A stretch of DNA of 64,000 nt, from positions 682,001-746,000 of the forward strand of contig JAJEKV010000181.1 of NCBI GenBank assembly GCA_021234155.1. The letters run 5' to 3'. Source of the DNA: Isoetes taiwanensis. Lineage: Eukaryota; Streptophyta; Lycopodiopsida; Isoetales; Isoetaceae. Shown here in pieces: positions 22,501-34,453 of this stretch (within the stretch, counting starts at the first letter, position 1; the number at the start of each line of letters is the position of its first letter). A model generated the notes under the pieces. It did not search any database and was not told where the DNA came from. It saw only the letters and a list, made by a program, of their open reading frames with translations. Made by a program: the position numbers and the translations under genes.

Positions 22501-23611
22501 GTAATTTCCATGTCATCAAAATCTGATGTGGCTTATTTTGCATCGTCAGATCTCTACTTTCCCAAATCTAAGGCCAAGGAAATTAGAAAATGGGCAAAAA
22601 ATAGCTACGGAGATGGAAAGGGTCAAGGGAATAACTTCTTCTTTCCCTCCATCGGACTTTGCGTGATCAATTCTTCTCCTGGTCCAATCGAACCCATCCT
22701 CTGATTATTGATCGGGATTTATGGAAATGCTTTAGTTCTTTTGCTTCTGTCCCGATGATGTAGGGCTTTGCCTTGCCGTTTTAAAAGGATCCTTCCAAGC
22801 AAATTTGGATTTGTCCTGCTTCCAATGCCTCAACTTCTTGATAAAGGCTATCAAATCATATTGATACCTTTCTGTTTTGTGCCCTTCTTCTAGCCTGGAT
22901 ATTCCTTTATCTGAGTTTAAGGTGGTTAAAAGGAGCAAAAGAACTCTTATTTAATACGTTGGTCCATCATACTAAAAGCGAAAATGGAGAAGCATTTCTG
23001 ACCATCAACAAAACGTCTAGAGTGGATTACGGCCAACTGAGGTTGCTAACAGGATCGACGTCCAATTCGCTGCAGATGTAGAAACTGCTCCGATTTGATA
23101 TCATACCTGGGACTAAGCTTAGATTTGATCGTCATCAAAGGGAAAGTTTAGCGAAGCTTTGGTTATTGGATTTAAGAAGCAACTATACTCTGTAATATTG
23201 CTCCAGATCCTTGAATCCATTTCGACAAGGTATTCAGACTAAACCCTCACTTTCTTGGTTAGTGTAGATTCTGAATTTCCTTGTGTCGAATATAGTCTTG
23301 CATATATTCATCCATATCTTCCATAATGATGGTTCTTCCATTCCAAATCTTGAGAACTTGGTGTGTCTTATACTTAATTTCTGGGCAAATTATCAGTAGA
23401 GAATTGTCCCAACCAAGCTTCAAGTTTTGTTTAATAAGCTTCACTAGATGCCTGGCAGATGTCCTAACCAAGCTTTCAGTTTTATTTAATTTGCCTTTTT
23501 TATTACTGCTGAGATAATTACTAATATTTATTGATTTGGGGACTATTTGGTGGACCTCTTAGTGATTATTTAGTAGGGAGTATAAGAATCCTTTTTACAA
23601 TATCTTTGCAG
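22501..23611. other. Non-coding stretch
   Basis: Only a 64-codon open frame at 22510-22704 without recognisable features; I see no support for a gene. Confidence 0.4.
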
Positions 23612-23892
23612 ATGCAAGGTAGAGTGCCTCAAGTACTCAATTTATGCCTGTGCCTGTGGAGAGAGACCAGCTTCAGGAGGCAGTAAGTCGGTTGATATTT
23701 AATCAGCAATTTGCAAAGGCAATATTTTATGGACTTTTAAATGAGAGAAGGGAAATGGCTGAAGACCTTCAAAGAGAACTATTTGCTGCAAACTTGTGTG
23801 ACCTAGATAGTAATGCTGTAGCTTTTATGCAACGCAACGCAACGAAACGCAATGCAATGAAAACGCTAGATTTTGTCCAAAACGTCATCTGA
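23612..23892 (+). pseudogene. Unidentified exon-like open frame
   Basis: A good acceptor (TATCTTTGCAG) ends at 23611. The frame from 23644 reads MPVPVERDQLQEAVSRLIFN, then QQFAKAIFYGLLNERREMAE and DLQRELFAANLCDLDS, with an amphipathic, protein-like composition. It runs into a GCAACGCAACG microsatellite and stops at 23890. I do not recognise the family. It does not match the XPO1 C-terminus known from other plants. It could be a lone exon of a decayed gene. Confidence 0.35.
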
Positions 23893-26024
23893 AACAACTT
23901 TCTTATTTTTTTTTAAAAAGTAGATCTGCCAGCTTTCCTTCTCACAAGTTTGCCATCGTTTGGTCTCTGAAACAAAACATACTAGATAGGAGTGTTGGGA
24001 GGAAGATGACATGCCATTCAGTCAGTGCTTCATGCAGGAAGATGCCATGCCATTTAGTCCATTTCTTGGAGAGGTTGTTATGCTCCAATGCTAACGAGCT
24101 CCATCTGTCTTCATAAAAAATTATAACAGTCTACTATGTAATATGTATGGTCTTTGATATCTAGCATGTATGCTACCATAGGCACTTAGTATTAGTGACT
24201 GCTTATATACCATTTTGGCTTTCTATGTACATGAGCTAGCTCAGCTCCTCCTTATAAAATATTGTAGTAAGTTATCATTATGTTAGTGAATTTTTGTTTC
24301 AGAAGAGGTTTCTATACTCGTTTCGTGGTTTGTTTCGTTCATTGCAGAAGCTTAGCAACATATTTTGGTGCAACCATGTGCATTCTCATAAGATGCCTCC
24401 CCTTTCCTCCTATTTTTGTTTCTCTTCTTTTATAATTGCATTTGGCAGCCCGTTGTGGCCGGATTTGACAGCCTGAAGATGTTGCAGTTGTATGTTGTAG
24501 GAAGCCCCCTGGAGTTATATTTGTTGAGAGCAACAGAGTCGGACTTGAAGGCACATTTTTATATATCCACGAGACTGAGCTCTGTCTGATTCCCGAACAT
24601 TCTTAGCCCACGGATGCCCCAAATGGAGCCCCCCTTTACTAGTTCTAGCTCCATCTTCTCATGGAGTGCACAAATCGTCAGAACAACCCTGAGATTTGAA
24701 GTGCCAAGTTAAAATGTGCCATATGTTGTTCTTACCACCACAAAGGAGGTCGTTTGTTTCACCATTTGGTCCAACTGTTTTTACATATTGATTTTGCAAT
24801 TTCGAGGGAACCTTGCAGATTAAACATGGCGTGAGGCACTGCAACAGACATGGTATGGATATTGCCTACCTGACCCAAGTCCTTGGTCTTCAAATGGTGA
24901 CTCTTGTACTGTTTCTCATGGCTAGTCATGTTAGATATTCCTTCAAAAGTGTGTGAAACAATGGGCATGGCCTTTATACTTACTAGCATGATCCAGGACA
25001 GGCATGAGGCATCATTGGGATACATTGTATAGAGTGTGGATCTTAACTCTGTGTATCTGGATTTATATCTGAAAATTAGTGCGGACAGGACATGAGGCAT
25101 CATTCGAAGTCATAGATTACAATGTATTCACAAATAAGATGCATCAGAAACTCTCAAGTTCAATATATTTCTGATACTTCTATATTTTTGCAAAAATACA
25201 ATAGCTTAGCCTCCTTTCTTGTTATTTCCACTTCTATTCCAACATTGGAATGTAATAGCTTAACTTTATGGTGAATTCAGATAATTGTTGGAGCTGTGGA
25301 AGTTGTAACTATTGGAGAGGACGATTGGACATAACCACAAGATGCCCATCTTCTTAAATATCAACTCTATTTGCATTTGTATTGACTATGAAACCTTATG
25401 GCTTCTCAGATGTATGTTTTCTTAGTGTGTTCATTATAAAATTTTAGTCTGACCAAATATAGAGTGTAACTTTGTACTCCAGTGACATTACTTGGTATAA
25501 GCATGCTGATTGAAAGACATTTTTGTTTCCAAATGCAATGGTCATCCGATCCTTCCCTTTTTTTTTTTTGCTTTTTCATTGCCTGTGAATTATTTAATAA
25601 AGAATTTAGACTTAATATTTTTACAATATTCAATTGTGTATTTTGAAACATATCCTGTTTTGCAAATATATCGCATGATTATGATTACGAGTATCATGAA
25701 GATTGAGAGATTTTTTTGCTTCATGAAAGCAACTACCTTTAATTACCACTCGAGGTCATCAATTACCCCAAGGAGGAGTTTGCCGTAATAAGAACATTTA
25801 AGCCCATATACCTAGAAGCATAAATTTAGGGAGGATTATGCTACGATGAAGGACCTTTTAAGTCCATATGTTGAGAAGTTACCTAATCTCTATGATTTTT
25901 GAACAAAGGCCCAATCAATATCTATGGAGGAAAGGAAGCTATTATATTGAATGTAAAATTGAACCTTTGTCTTTCATTTTGCGCAACAATACAACAACCT
26001 TTTTTTTCCAAGTCTGCCTATTGC
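23893..26024. other. Non-coding stretch
   Basis: AT-rich. A short plus-strand reading near 24490-24590 (CCRKPPGVIFVESNRVGLEG) looks protein-like but has no partner exons and no family I can name. Otherwise nothing. Confidence 0.4.
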
Positions 26025-26110
26025 TTTTTTTTTTTTTTTTTTTTTTTTTTGCACACTAGTCCTATTGGGCCTACAGCCTTTCTTGTAGTTCCAGCTATTT
26101 GTGTACATAG
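26025..26110 (-). mobile_element. Poly(A)-tailed retroposon 3' end
   Basis: A 26-base T-run (26025-26050) precedes GCACACTAGTCCTATTGGGC and CTACAGCCTTTC. On the minus strand this is a retroposon 3' end with poly(A) tail, sharing its end with 22435-22500. Confidence 0.6.
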
Positions 26111-26125
26111 AGTCTATGCAACAAA

Positions 26126-27900
26126 AATGTAATGTAATGTAATGTAATGTAATGTAATGTAATGTAATGTAATGTAATGTATTAATCACGCCCACTTAGG
26201 ACCTTGAAGGTCATGGAGCGAAAAGTACTTTACAATTTCAACAACATAGAACGGTATGAATCAATATCTCTAATGAAATAACCTACTACTTTAGGATCCA
26301 TGTCAAACAGGGATTGAAAATTAGAACAATGGATACCATGTTTGATTCTAATCTCTTCGTAAGCAGGGCAGCCAACAAATACATGGTTTTCATCTTCGAT
26401 CTGATTGTAATCACATAGAGTACAGAGTCTATCTTCCCTAGGAATCCCATACCATCTTCCCGTTTCCACACGTAGCCTGTGAGAGCTGATCCTCGTATCT
26501 TGCAATCAACTCAAGCTTTAAACCTAGGGATATCGGCCTTTAGATATTCTTGGTCCGAGTATATTACCATCCGGTTTACTTCGAAAACATAAGAAATCAT
26601 CCGCGAACCCTTATTAGCCCACAATTTCGCCACAGCCACTGTTTGTATGAGATCCCTGGCACCTATAGCAGTGCTTGGCCAATTTGCTTCAGTTATACCC
26701 CATTTCTCTGCCCATTCAAGTACCTTGTGGTACCACCCATACTCTGCAGAAGTATTCAAAGCTATTTGAGGTAGCCTGGTATCATCTAGACTGCGGACTC
26801 TATTAATAAAGTTTATTGTTTGGAATAAGGCTTCCACCTCTAATGGAGTCAGACCTGTCTCCGCTAACAGTAAAGCATATGGGATCCGCATTTTATGCCC
26901 AATTCTTCCCTAATAAAAGCTTTCAACACCGCTTCAACTCAAGGCCCATTGCTTGAGTGACAAATATGGCCCCAAATTGGTGACCCATAAAGAATGATTG
27001 TTTGCACAAGCGCGTTTGAACAACATCTTCTTTAGACCCCAATCACAAAGAGGCCTTATGGCATTTAGCCAAAGATACTATATAGGGTCGCCTTACCACC
27101 ACCACTGCCTCTCTTCAAGCATTCATGCCATTTATAATTGGCTGAAATTTCCAACCCTAGATATCTATAATGATCCACTATTTCTAGAGCCTCGCCTTTT
27201 GTACAAAAAGGGTAGGCCTCTCGCACAGCCCAACCACCATAATTTTTGTTTTCTTTAGGTTTATCGACATTTGCTTTGCATCACAAAATGAAGCCGGTGA
27301 TGTAAGTGTACCTGTAATATGTCCGAGTGTCACCAAGAGTAACAATGTCATCGGGCAGATAATAACAAATTAAGTACATAATCTCCCAAATTAGTGCCAA
27401 ACCTCGCATCTCTCCCCGCAACCAATCCTCAAGCCGATCTATACATAGTCCGGAAAGGGTAGGCGACAAATGACACCCCCCGACCGGACTCCTATAGTGT
27501 TCTCAGATTCTATGCTCAAGTCCAAAGAGAGTTTTATGATTACTTCCTCATATATAACTTCTGACCCCCTTCCACGAAGGAGGTACACCTAGATAGTCCA
27601 TCCTGGCACCCAGGTCTTTCCTCGGAACTTTGTCAAATGCTTTTGAAAAATCTATAAATGCTAGATACAGAGATTTACGAGGATCTTTGGCCTTCTCAAT
27701 AATTGTGCGTAATACCAAAATATGGTCCAAGGTGTTGTGCTGGTGTCTAAAACCAGCCTGACCTCTTGCCCTCTTGCCATTCTCATCAGCCCAAACATGG
27801 AAATAGCATATCCGAATATCTGAGAACTCTACCCTTCTACCAAATATTTTAATGTAAGGAGGTTTAAAGCATTCAGTATGATCGTATATCTGTGCCATGA
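26126..27900 (-). mobile_element. LINE C, 5'-truncated, with (ATTAC)n tail
   Basis: A minus-strand non-LTR element ends in about eleven ATTAC units (26126-26182). It contains RT remnants (27548-27898: GQAGFRHQHNTLDHI, FIDFSKAFDKVPRKDL; then CHLSPTLSGLCIDRLEDWLR and a decayed YADD box PDDIVTLGDT). The C-terminal region at 26230-26891 includes a zinc-knuckle-like LCTLCDYNQIEDENHVFVGC. Several frameshifts and stops are present. FSKAFDKV and LFGLCID-type motifs place it outside the plant L1 type, nearer the I/RTE-like clades; the exact clade needs a tree. Confidence 0.85.
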
Positions 27901-28262
27901 TTTACGAAGCTAGATAACTTTGACAAAGTAATCTACTCAATTCTAGCTAGTTCTATATAAGCACGACCTTGTCAAAATTTGGGAGCCAAAGGAAAAAATC
28001 CTAAACAATCCTCCATATAAATAAGGTCTTTCTAAAACTTCAACAGCTTGAAATAAATCAACTAATTCTAGCTTTTTAATAGAAAAAAAAGACCTTGCCA
28101 AAATCTTCTGGTGTGCCTTTTGCTAGTTTTATTTTTGTTGGATTTTAGCGTGCTTTAAAGTTAAACACCAAATATTAATTTACAAGGTTCGCGATGAAGA
28201 TCAAAAAGTTTTGCTTGTGGAAAGGTTTTTAGTAGCTTATTAGATAGCATAAAGTTGACAGC
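27901..28262 (+). promoter_or_regulatory. Upstream region of the NAGK gene
   Basis: 362 bp of AT-rich sequence between LINE C and the NAGK start codon. It must contain the promoter and 5' leader unless these reach into LINE C. I see no motif distinct enough to name. Confidence 0.4.
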
Positions 28263-29348
28263 ATGACGTGTTTAGGCAGTGCGATCGGCTATGGCCTCAG
28301 TTGGAAGCTCCAAAGAAAAGATGACTATGGCGCCTCCCTGCATCGCCAATGCAATGGGCTCCAAAATTTCAAGCTGCAGAAACAGGGCGATGGAGGAGCT
28401 CCGGCCCTGCTTGGATCATCAACACTTCCGGTAAGTCCCCTGTCCTGTCCTAAAACTCGATCGCTGCATTTCAATGCCGTAACTGCTTCAACCATCCACC
28501 GCACTGCTGAAGAGCGCGTTGCCATTCTGTCTGAAGCCCTTCCTTTCATCCAGCGTTTTCAAGGCAAAACAGTTGTGGTTAAATATGGTGGTGCAGCTAT
28601 GAAGGACGAAACCCTCATGGATGGAGTCATCAAGGATCTGGTTTTACTTTCATGTGTCGGTCTTAAGCCTATATTTGTTCATGGAGGTGGTCCTGAGATT
28701 AATCAGCTCCTTGGGAAGCTCAATATTGAATCCAATTTCAAAAATGGACTTAGAGTCACTGATGCAGCTACAATGGAAGTTGTCCAAATGGTGCTTGTAG
28801 GCAAGGTAAATAAATCTCTTGTTTCCTTGATACATCGAGTAGGAGGAACTGCTGTAGGGTTGTCTGGTATTGATGGAAGGCTTATAACAGCAGAACCTCT
28901 CGATAGTGCATTAGGATTTGTCGGACGGGTCACATCGATAAATCGCATGGTATTAGATGGTGTTATGAAAGATGGTTGCATTCCAGTTATAGCAACTGTG
29001 GCCTCTGATGGTATGGGACATGCATATAATGTGAATGCAGATATTGCAGCTGGGGAGATTGCTGCAACCTTGGGAGCAGAGAAACTTATACTAATGACAG
29101 ATGTTCCTGGATTATTGACCAATCCTAAGGATCCAGATACCTTAGTGAGGACAGTCGATATTGCAGGGGTGAAAACTCTAATTGCAGACGGAGTCATTTC
29201 TGGTGGAATGATTCCCAAAGTAGATTGTTGTTTTAATGCATTGGCGAAGGGTGTTCAAGCCACACATATTATTGATGGGCGCTTGCCACATTCTCTCCTC
29301 CTGGAAATCCTCACTAATGAAGGAGCTGGTACTATGATAACTGCCTAA
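28263..29348 (+). CDS. NAGK: N-acetylglutamate kinase, plastid precursor
   Basis: This 361-codon intronless frame encodes the amino-acid kinase that phosphorylates N-acetyl-L-glutamate with ATP, the second and feedback-controlled step of arginine synthesis in plastids. Residues 1 to about 75 are basic and Ser/Thr-rich without an acidic patch, a typical chloroplast transit peptide. The kinase core follows. It has [11 protein letters not shown] (phosphate-binding Lys and Gly-Gly), [16 protein letters not shown] (substrate loop), [37 protein letters not shown] (catalytic Lys) and the C-terminal GAGTMI. The C-terminal [19 protein letters not shown] region matches the arginine-binding, PII-interacting plant form. 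Length and motifs agree with intact plant NAGK. The start is the first ATG in frame. No disruption is seen, so this is probably a working gene. Confidence 0.96.
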   Translation: MTCLGSAIGYGLSWKLQRKDDYGASLHRQCNGLQNFKLQKQGDGGAPALLGSSTLPVSPLSCPKTRSLHFNAVTASTIHRTAEERVAILSEALPFIQRFQGKTVVVKYGGAAMKDETLMDGVIKDLVLLSCVGLKPIFVHGGGPEINQLLGKLNIESNFKNGLRVTDAATMEVVQMVLVGKVNKSLVSLIHRVGGTAVGLSGIDGRLITAEPLDSALGFVGRVTSINRMVLDGVMKDGCIPVIATVASDGMGHAYNVNADIAAGEIAATLGAEKLILMTDVPGLLTNPKDPDTLVRTVDIAGVKTLIADGVISGGMIPKVDCCFNALAKGVQATHIIDGRLPHSLLLEILTNEGAGTMITA

Positions 29349-29436
29349 CATGAGGCAGCAACAATTTAATTCACTTAATTTTGGTTTCTATTATTAAAGG
29401 ATGATAAAATTTTGTAGTGGTGCAATACCGTTTTGC

Positions 29437-29442
29437 AATAAA
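29437..29442 (+). terminator. Candidate polyadenylation signal of NAGK
   Basis: AATAAA lies about 90 bp after the NAGK stop codon, in an AT-rich 3' region. It is a plausible near-upstream element, not proven. Confidence 0.45.
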
Positions 29443-30914
29443 TGATCCTGGACTTAAACTTTGCAAAGGTGATACATGTAGAGGACTTTTAGGTTGATTC
29501 AACTGTTTTGGGGGGCACGTGTGGGAGTGTTGGGTCAAAACTTCGTTCTGTGGGTCTTGGTGCAGTTGGTAAGCTTCTTGCATCATTCGTTTGAATAGCG
29601 TAGTAGGCTGCAGAATCACCATTACACATCAATTTTTGCCCCTGTGCTTTCTGTATCAGCTGACTTAGAAGATTGCACTTCACATGCAAAGCATAATGTG
29701 TGATACGGCTGGACATGCAGATCTTGAGCAACCCTGGGAGGAGAAAAGCTTTATATTAATGCTTATATTAGGCACTTCACATGCAAAGCGTAGTATCCTT
29801 GAGAACTGAGTTGACTATGAAATAACTGATTGACAAAGGACATGGTGAATTCTGAAGAAAACAGACAATAGCTCCCCAAGAATGGCCACTAATGGAAATT
29901 TCGGGAAAAATAAGTTTTCAAAGCCATTTCAGAGCTGAAAAACTTTTAGCAGAATTATTATACCTTTTATATCGCATCTCCTTTTTCCGAGAGATGGTGT
30001 GCACTGATATCCTGCTCCATAGCAGCAGCAGCACATGTATTTGCTTACAAGGTGTGCTGTTTCTTTTGCTAAATTTCCTTCGACGTGCATTCTTCGTAAT
30101 TACCTTTGTTGATAAGGACATCCTTTGAAAGACCACTTCTTTCTTCTTTTGAAGCTTGGCATCACAGTGATAAATTTGTGCAGATATGACTAAAAAAATT
30201 ATTTGGTGCATGCATTGTTTTCATTTACATATTTGATAAGGAATGTAATTTATGCGACTTTTTTTACTTTGTATCTAGAAATTACAGTAATAACCTGCAG
30301 CGTATAAGCTTGAATGACTGTGTAGCCTAATTATTTCCTTTCATGTGTATCATGTATTTTTGTTTTCTGCAGCAGTTTGTATGTTAGAGCGGCTCTCTAG
30401 GAAAACCAGGCAAGGTTGGAAGATAGATGGGGCAACCCTACCCTGTCTGCCCAACTATCTATAACTTGCAAACTGCCTTGAACATACCATTTGGTGGGCA
30501 AGGTGCTCGCCATGATATCTGCTTACAAGCATGATTAATTTTAAGGCCAACATTGCTTGATAAAACTGTGTTTAGCTTAACCCCATAATGGAGACACCAG
30601 CGTTATTTTGATATGGTCCAAGGGAGGTTGAGAACAGAATAATCTTTTGGATTGCCTTGGTTTAAGGTAATATATTTTTGTAAAATAAAATTGAATACAT
30701 ATAGCATATGTATGGGTCCATTGGTGGCCCAAAAACAATATCGAGATTTAATAAGATGCCACAGTTACAATTTTCTAAAAAAATGACACCTCGTATCAAT
30801 AAATTATCTTAGCATATAAACTTACTGGCAAAGTCACATCCAAACATCTATCATATTGTTCACAAAATGTGCAAGCAATCAAAGGCATTAACGCTCTGTT
30901 TCCTTTAAATGATC
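29443..30914. other. Intergenic region between convergent NAGK and PPR genes
   Basis: AT-rich. A short repeated phrase (GCACTTCACATGCAAAGC) occurs near 29676 and 29773. I searched the minus strand for a downstream PPR E/DYW exon and found none that I can support. Confidence 0.45.
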
Positions 30915-32585
30915 TTAAAAAATACGTGATAAACTTACCTTATCTAATTGCCTTAAACAATGGCCTTTAATCTCTGCATTACCATGCATTTTACAAGCCG
31001 TAAGCAGAGAGGTCCATGCTGAAATGTAGTTCTGTGCCATGGATTGAACCAAACTTTCTGCCTCATTGAGTAATCCTGCCCGTCCGAGGATGTCAACAAG
31101 GCAAGTACAGTGACAAGCTGTGGGAGTAAGGCCATGATATTCTTTCATGAACCTGAGATACCAACGCCCTTCATCCACCATGCCCGTGCGACTGCAAGCA
31201 ATCAGGATGCTAGAAAATGACATATCATCTGGTTTTATGCCTTCTTGTTGCATCATTTGAAAACATTCTATGGCAGAGCTGCATTCCCCATGCTGAGCAT
31301 ATCCTGCAACCATTGCATTCCATGAAACCAAATTAGGCATTGCCAATTTACTGAAGGCACTTAAGGCCTCCTCTAGTGTTCCACATTTAGCATACATATC
31401 AATCAGTGTGCTTCCCATGACAACATCCACTTGGAATTCATTTTCAATTATCTGCTCATGGATAAGCCTAGCATGTTCTGTTGATCCCATGTTGCCACAA
31501 GCCTTTAACGCGCTCAGGAATGTGACTCTGTTTGGACGTAGGTCCTCTTTCTTAAATTCTTCAAAGCATCTGACTCCCAAAGAACCATCTCCATGCTGTG
31601 CATAACCTGCAATCATTATACTCCAGGAAATTACATCTTGAGTTTTCAATCGTTCAAACACTTTGCAAGCTTCCTCTATGCTTTCACATTTCACATACAA
31701 ATCTACAAGAGCATTTTCAATGATTATAGAGAGAAAGCCTCCTTTGATAATTTCCTCATGCATCAACCTCCCTGCTTCAAGTGCCCCAACATTTGCACAT
31801 GCCTTTAAGACGCCTAGCAACGTTACTTCATTTGGTTTTAATTTCATCTGTTGCATTCTCTGAAAACAGTCTAGGGCCATAAAATTTTGGCCATGCTGAG
31901 CATACCCTGCAATTAACGTACTCCAAGAGACTACATCTGGTTCTACATCTTCTTCTTCCATCCTCCCCAGGCACTCTAGTGCAAGAATCCCTTCTCCATA
32001 ACAGACATATCCTGCAATCATTATGTTCCAAGATATAACATCTCGATTTGACAAATTATCAAAAGCTTCGCAGGCCTCTTGAATACTCCCACATTTGACA
32101 TACATGTCAACTAATGTATTGCCCACAACAACATCAGGTTGAAGTTTGTCTTCCAATATATTCTGATGAATGGTCCTTCCTTGGAAGATGTTTTTCACTA
32201 TGGAGCATGCCTTGAGGACTGCAATATAGATATACCTGTCTGGCTCAATATCCAAGTGGTGCAATCTCTGGCACATATCTAGGGCTGTCTGACTTTGACC
32301 CAACTTAGCATTAGCAGCTATGACAGCCGCCCATGTATGTGCACTTGGTGCTGCAACCTTAACAAACACTTGGTTTGCTTCAAACAGATTTCCATGGCAA
32401 GAAAAAAGTCGTATGAGATGGTCACCCAAAGCAGCAATAGAGTCTAATTCAGTATGATTGATAAGAAATTGCACTCGCCTAACATAATCAATGCCCTTTT
32501 TATCTTGGAGAAGATTGTAGGCCTCATTTCTGGTTATGAATATGCTATCATTCTCAAAGTCTGAGAGAGATGGCTTCCTGAATGC
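30915..32585 (-). CDS. PLS-class pentatricopeptide-repeat protein, large exon
   Basis: An uninterrupted frame of about 555 codons holds some 13 PPR motifs, many with the wording NTLVDMYVKCGSIQEA, VISWNIMIAGY and AQHG. It has alternating P, L and S types and ends in an E-like region (TSLLTACKMHGNAEIKGHC). PPR proteins of this class bind organellar RNA, usually for C-to-U editing or processing. The frame is open from a TAA at about 32586 but has no in-frame ATG near the start. The first candidate there is a GTG at 32474, so translation probably begins in an upstream exon; an AG acceptor in TTGTTTTGCAG lies near 32604. At the 3' side, LRQLDK runs into a perfect GTAAGT donor, so the natural protein continues into another exon. 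No E2 or DYW tail is visible in this window. Confidence 0.88.
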   Translation of the reverse strand, partial: AFRKPSLSDFENDSIFITRNEAYNLLQDKKGIDYVRRVQFLINHTELDSIAALGDHLIRLFSCHGNLFEANQVFVKVAAPSAHTWAAVIAANAKLGQSQTALDMCQRLHHLDIEPDRYIYIAVLKACSIVKNIFQGRTIHQNILEDKLQPDVVVGNTLVDMYVKCGSIQEACEAFDNLSNRDVISWNIMIAGYVCYGEGILALECLGRMEEEDVEPDVVSWSTLIAGYAQHGQNFMALDCFQRMQQMKLKPNEVTLLGVLKACANVGALEAGRLMHEEIIKGGFLSIIIENALVDLYVKCESIEEACKVFERLKTQDVISWSIMIAGYAQHGDGSLGVRCFEEFKKEDLRPNRVTFLSALKACGNMGSTEHARLIHEQIIENEFQVDVVMGSTLIDMYAKCGTLEEALSAFSKLAMPNLVSWNAMVAGYAQHGECSSAIECFQMMQQEGIKPDDMSFSSILIACSRTGMVDEGRWYLRFMKEYHGLTPTACHCTCLVDILGRAGLLNEAESLVQSMAQNYISAWTSLLTACKMHGNAEIKGHCLRQLDKVSLSRIF

Positions 32586-33796
32586 TTAATGCCCTTCATC
32601 AGCTGCAAAACAATGAAACAAGAGGGGGATTGGTGAGGGTGTACACAAAAGGCCATACCTGTTTGCAGCCCTCGCAGCAGGGTAGAGAATGTGCCCGCGT
32701 GAACAGAATTTTATGCAGGCATGATACAGGCCTTTCTTCCTTTCCAATTTTGAGAAAGCTATGACCTGACAACAGCATTTACTTAAAGTGAGAAGGCTCT
32801 TTTAGGTTTATCACAAATTAACTAAGATTCCAACAGCGTTATTAGACAAAGGATATACATAAACAGAATGTGGGCTGATTCCATTTTCCAAACTCTAGGC
32901 AAACACACAGATGACAGAAGAAAATACAAAGATTGAATGTTCTTTCATGACTTGAGTTTTGATAGTACTCCCGAAAACTCATTTGCAGTAGCAAATAAAC
33001 ATTTTTAATCATCCCTGATTAAGTGTACTAATATAATCGTTCCCTAAAAATGCACGAAGAATGGAGGAACTGACTGGCAGTAAATAAGCATACCATCAAC
33101 CAGATTCTCAGCATCAAACATTGATATGATATATCTTAAGAAACAGGTTCTCCTCGAAGCTCCTTCAACTTTGCAACCAAACTCAAAATCCAAACTCAGC
33201 AGATAAAGCAGATAAATAAAATTGCAACAACACAACAGAACAAATACCAAAGGATTTAGCCGGCAAAATTGCGAAATGCATTGACCCTGTTAATAACTAG
33301 GCTCTTGTTAGTAACACTTGCCCAGGCTATATGTTTGCCAGAAAAGCAAGAGCCCTAGGATTCAAATTGCTAGCGATTTTCAAATTGTGACTGGCAAAAG
33401 AAAGGTACAATTTTCTGTTAGCAAACTTCACTTGGGTGTATAAGTCAATCTTATGTACCTTTATGTCTTACTTTTGACCTTATCAACACATAAAGGATTT
33501 GATGTCATGCTGGCTAACTGTCCAAAACATTCCACCATGTTCCTGGCAAATTCTATTACATGAAACTCTATATATAACTTCTTGGAACATTGTCACAATG
33601 TCTTTTTCTCATCATTTGGAACGTCTCCGTGCCCAAGAACATTGATTTGGAAGATGAAACATTGAGGTCTCAATATTAAGATCATGTCACAAGGTCATGC
33701 ATTTTATGCTCGTTTGTTCCATACATTTTGAAGTGTGATAAGCTAGAACTTGATATTTACCCTTATTAAGGTGAAAATTGAACCAATGCTTCAATT
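32586..33796. other. Region upstream of the PPR exon
   Basis: Should contain the first exon(s) and promoter of the PPR gene if it is intact. I cannot identify an exon with confidence. No mobile element is recognised. Confidence 0.4.
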
Positions 33797-33835
33797 GTCC
33801 CATGGCCCTTTGTTGGTCTCCGTGGACATTAAAAT

Positions 33836-33931
<96 letters not shown>
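33797..33931 (+). mobile_element. LINE B 3' end with (CTAT)n tail
   Basis: GTCCCATGGCCCTTTGTTGG, TCTCCGTGGACATTAAAATT, then about 24 CTAT units (33837-33931). The unique part matches the 3' ends at 58377 and 63665, so the tetranucleotide microsatellite is the tail of a severely truncated LINE copy. Confidence 0.75.
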
Positions 33932-34027
33932 GTACCTTAAATTTGATTGCAAAAGAAAATCAAAAGGTCTATCTTATAGTAGTTGGAATCATTTTGATAT
34001 TATAGTTTATGTAGATGAAATGGTCTA

Positions 34028-34355
34028 TGTCATGAACTGACGCGAAAAACATAGAAAATACATAGAAAATATGCAAGAAATATGTCAAGATCGGCAAAGA
34101 ATCTGATATACAATGGAGATCAAGAATACAATGGCCAGAAGGCAAGCAGGAACACAAGACAGATGCCTAGAAGGCTCAAGACTGGCGTTGAACCGGAATG
34201 ATTCGATAAGAATGAGGCTCCTCTATTTATATCTAGACCAATGGTCCAGATTGCGCCACTCCCATGGATGTCATTATGCCAAGTGTCGTGCATGCATGTA
34301 ATCCGTGTGATGACCATATTGTACATACGAGTATAGTACCCGTATGGTCGTCACA
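34028..34355 (-). repeat. gypsy 3' LTR
   Basis: 328 bp, direct repeat of 47719-48040 with substitutions. On the inner side, minus-strand GTAGAAGGGGGATGG (34356-34370) is a good polypurine tract directly before the LTR start TGTGACGACC. Confidence 0.9.
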
Positions 34356-34370
34356 CCATCCCCCTTCTAC
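34356..34370 (-). promoter_or_regulatory. gypsy polypurine tract
   Basis: Minus-strand GTAGAAGGGGGATGG abuts the 3' LTR, as expected for the plus-strand primer. Confidence 0.75.
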
Positions 34371-34453
34371 GATGATGACGAGTCGACCGAGCTGGAGCCA
34401 GAGTAATGAGATTGGACTTGTCCAGGTAGCGTCTGTGGAATTCCGCAATTTTA

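Noticed and set aside
26126-26182. Plant telomere-like or satellite array
   Set aside because: The unit is ATTAC/TGTAA, not TTTAGGG, and it sits exactly at the 3' end of LINE C.
28703-29218. 171-codon minus-strand frame opposite NAGK
   Set aside because: Shadow of the conserved NAGK coding strand; no motif of its own.
33750-34005. Open frames full of SIYLSIYL repeats
   Set aside because: Translation of the (CTAT)n microsatellite, which stays open in several frames; not a gene.
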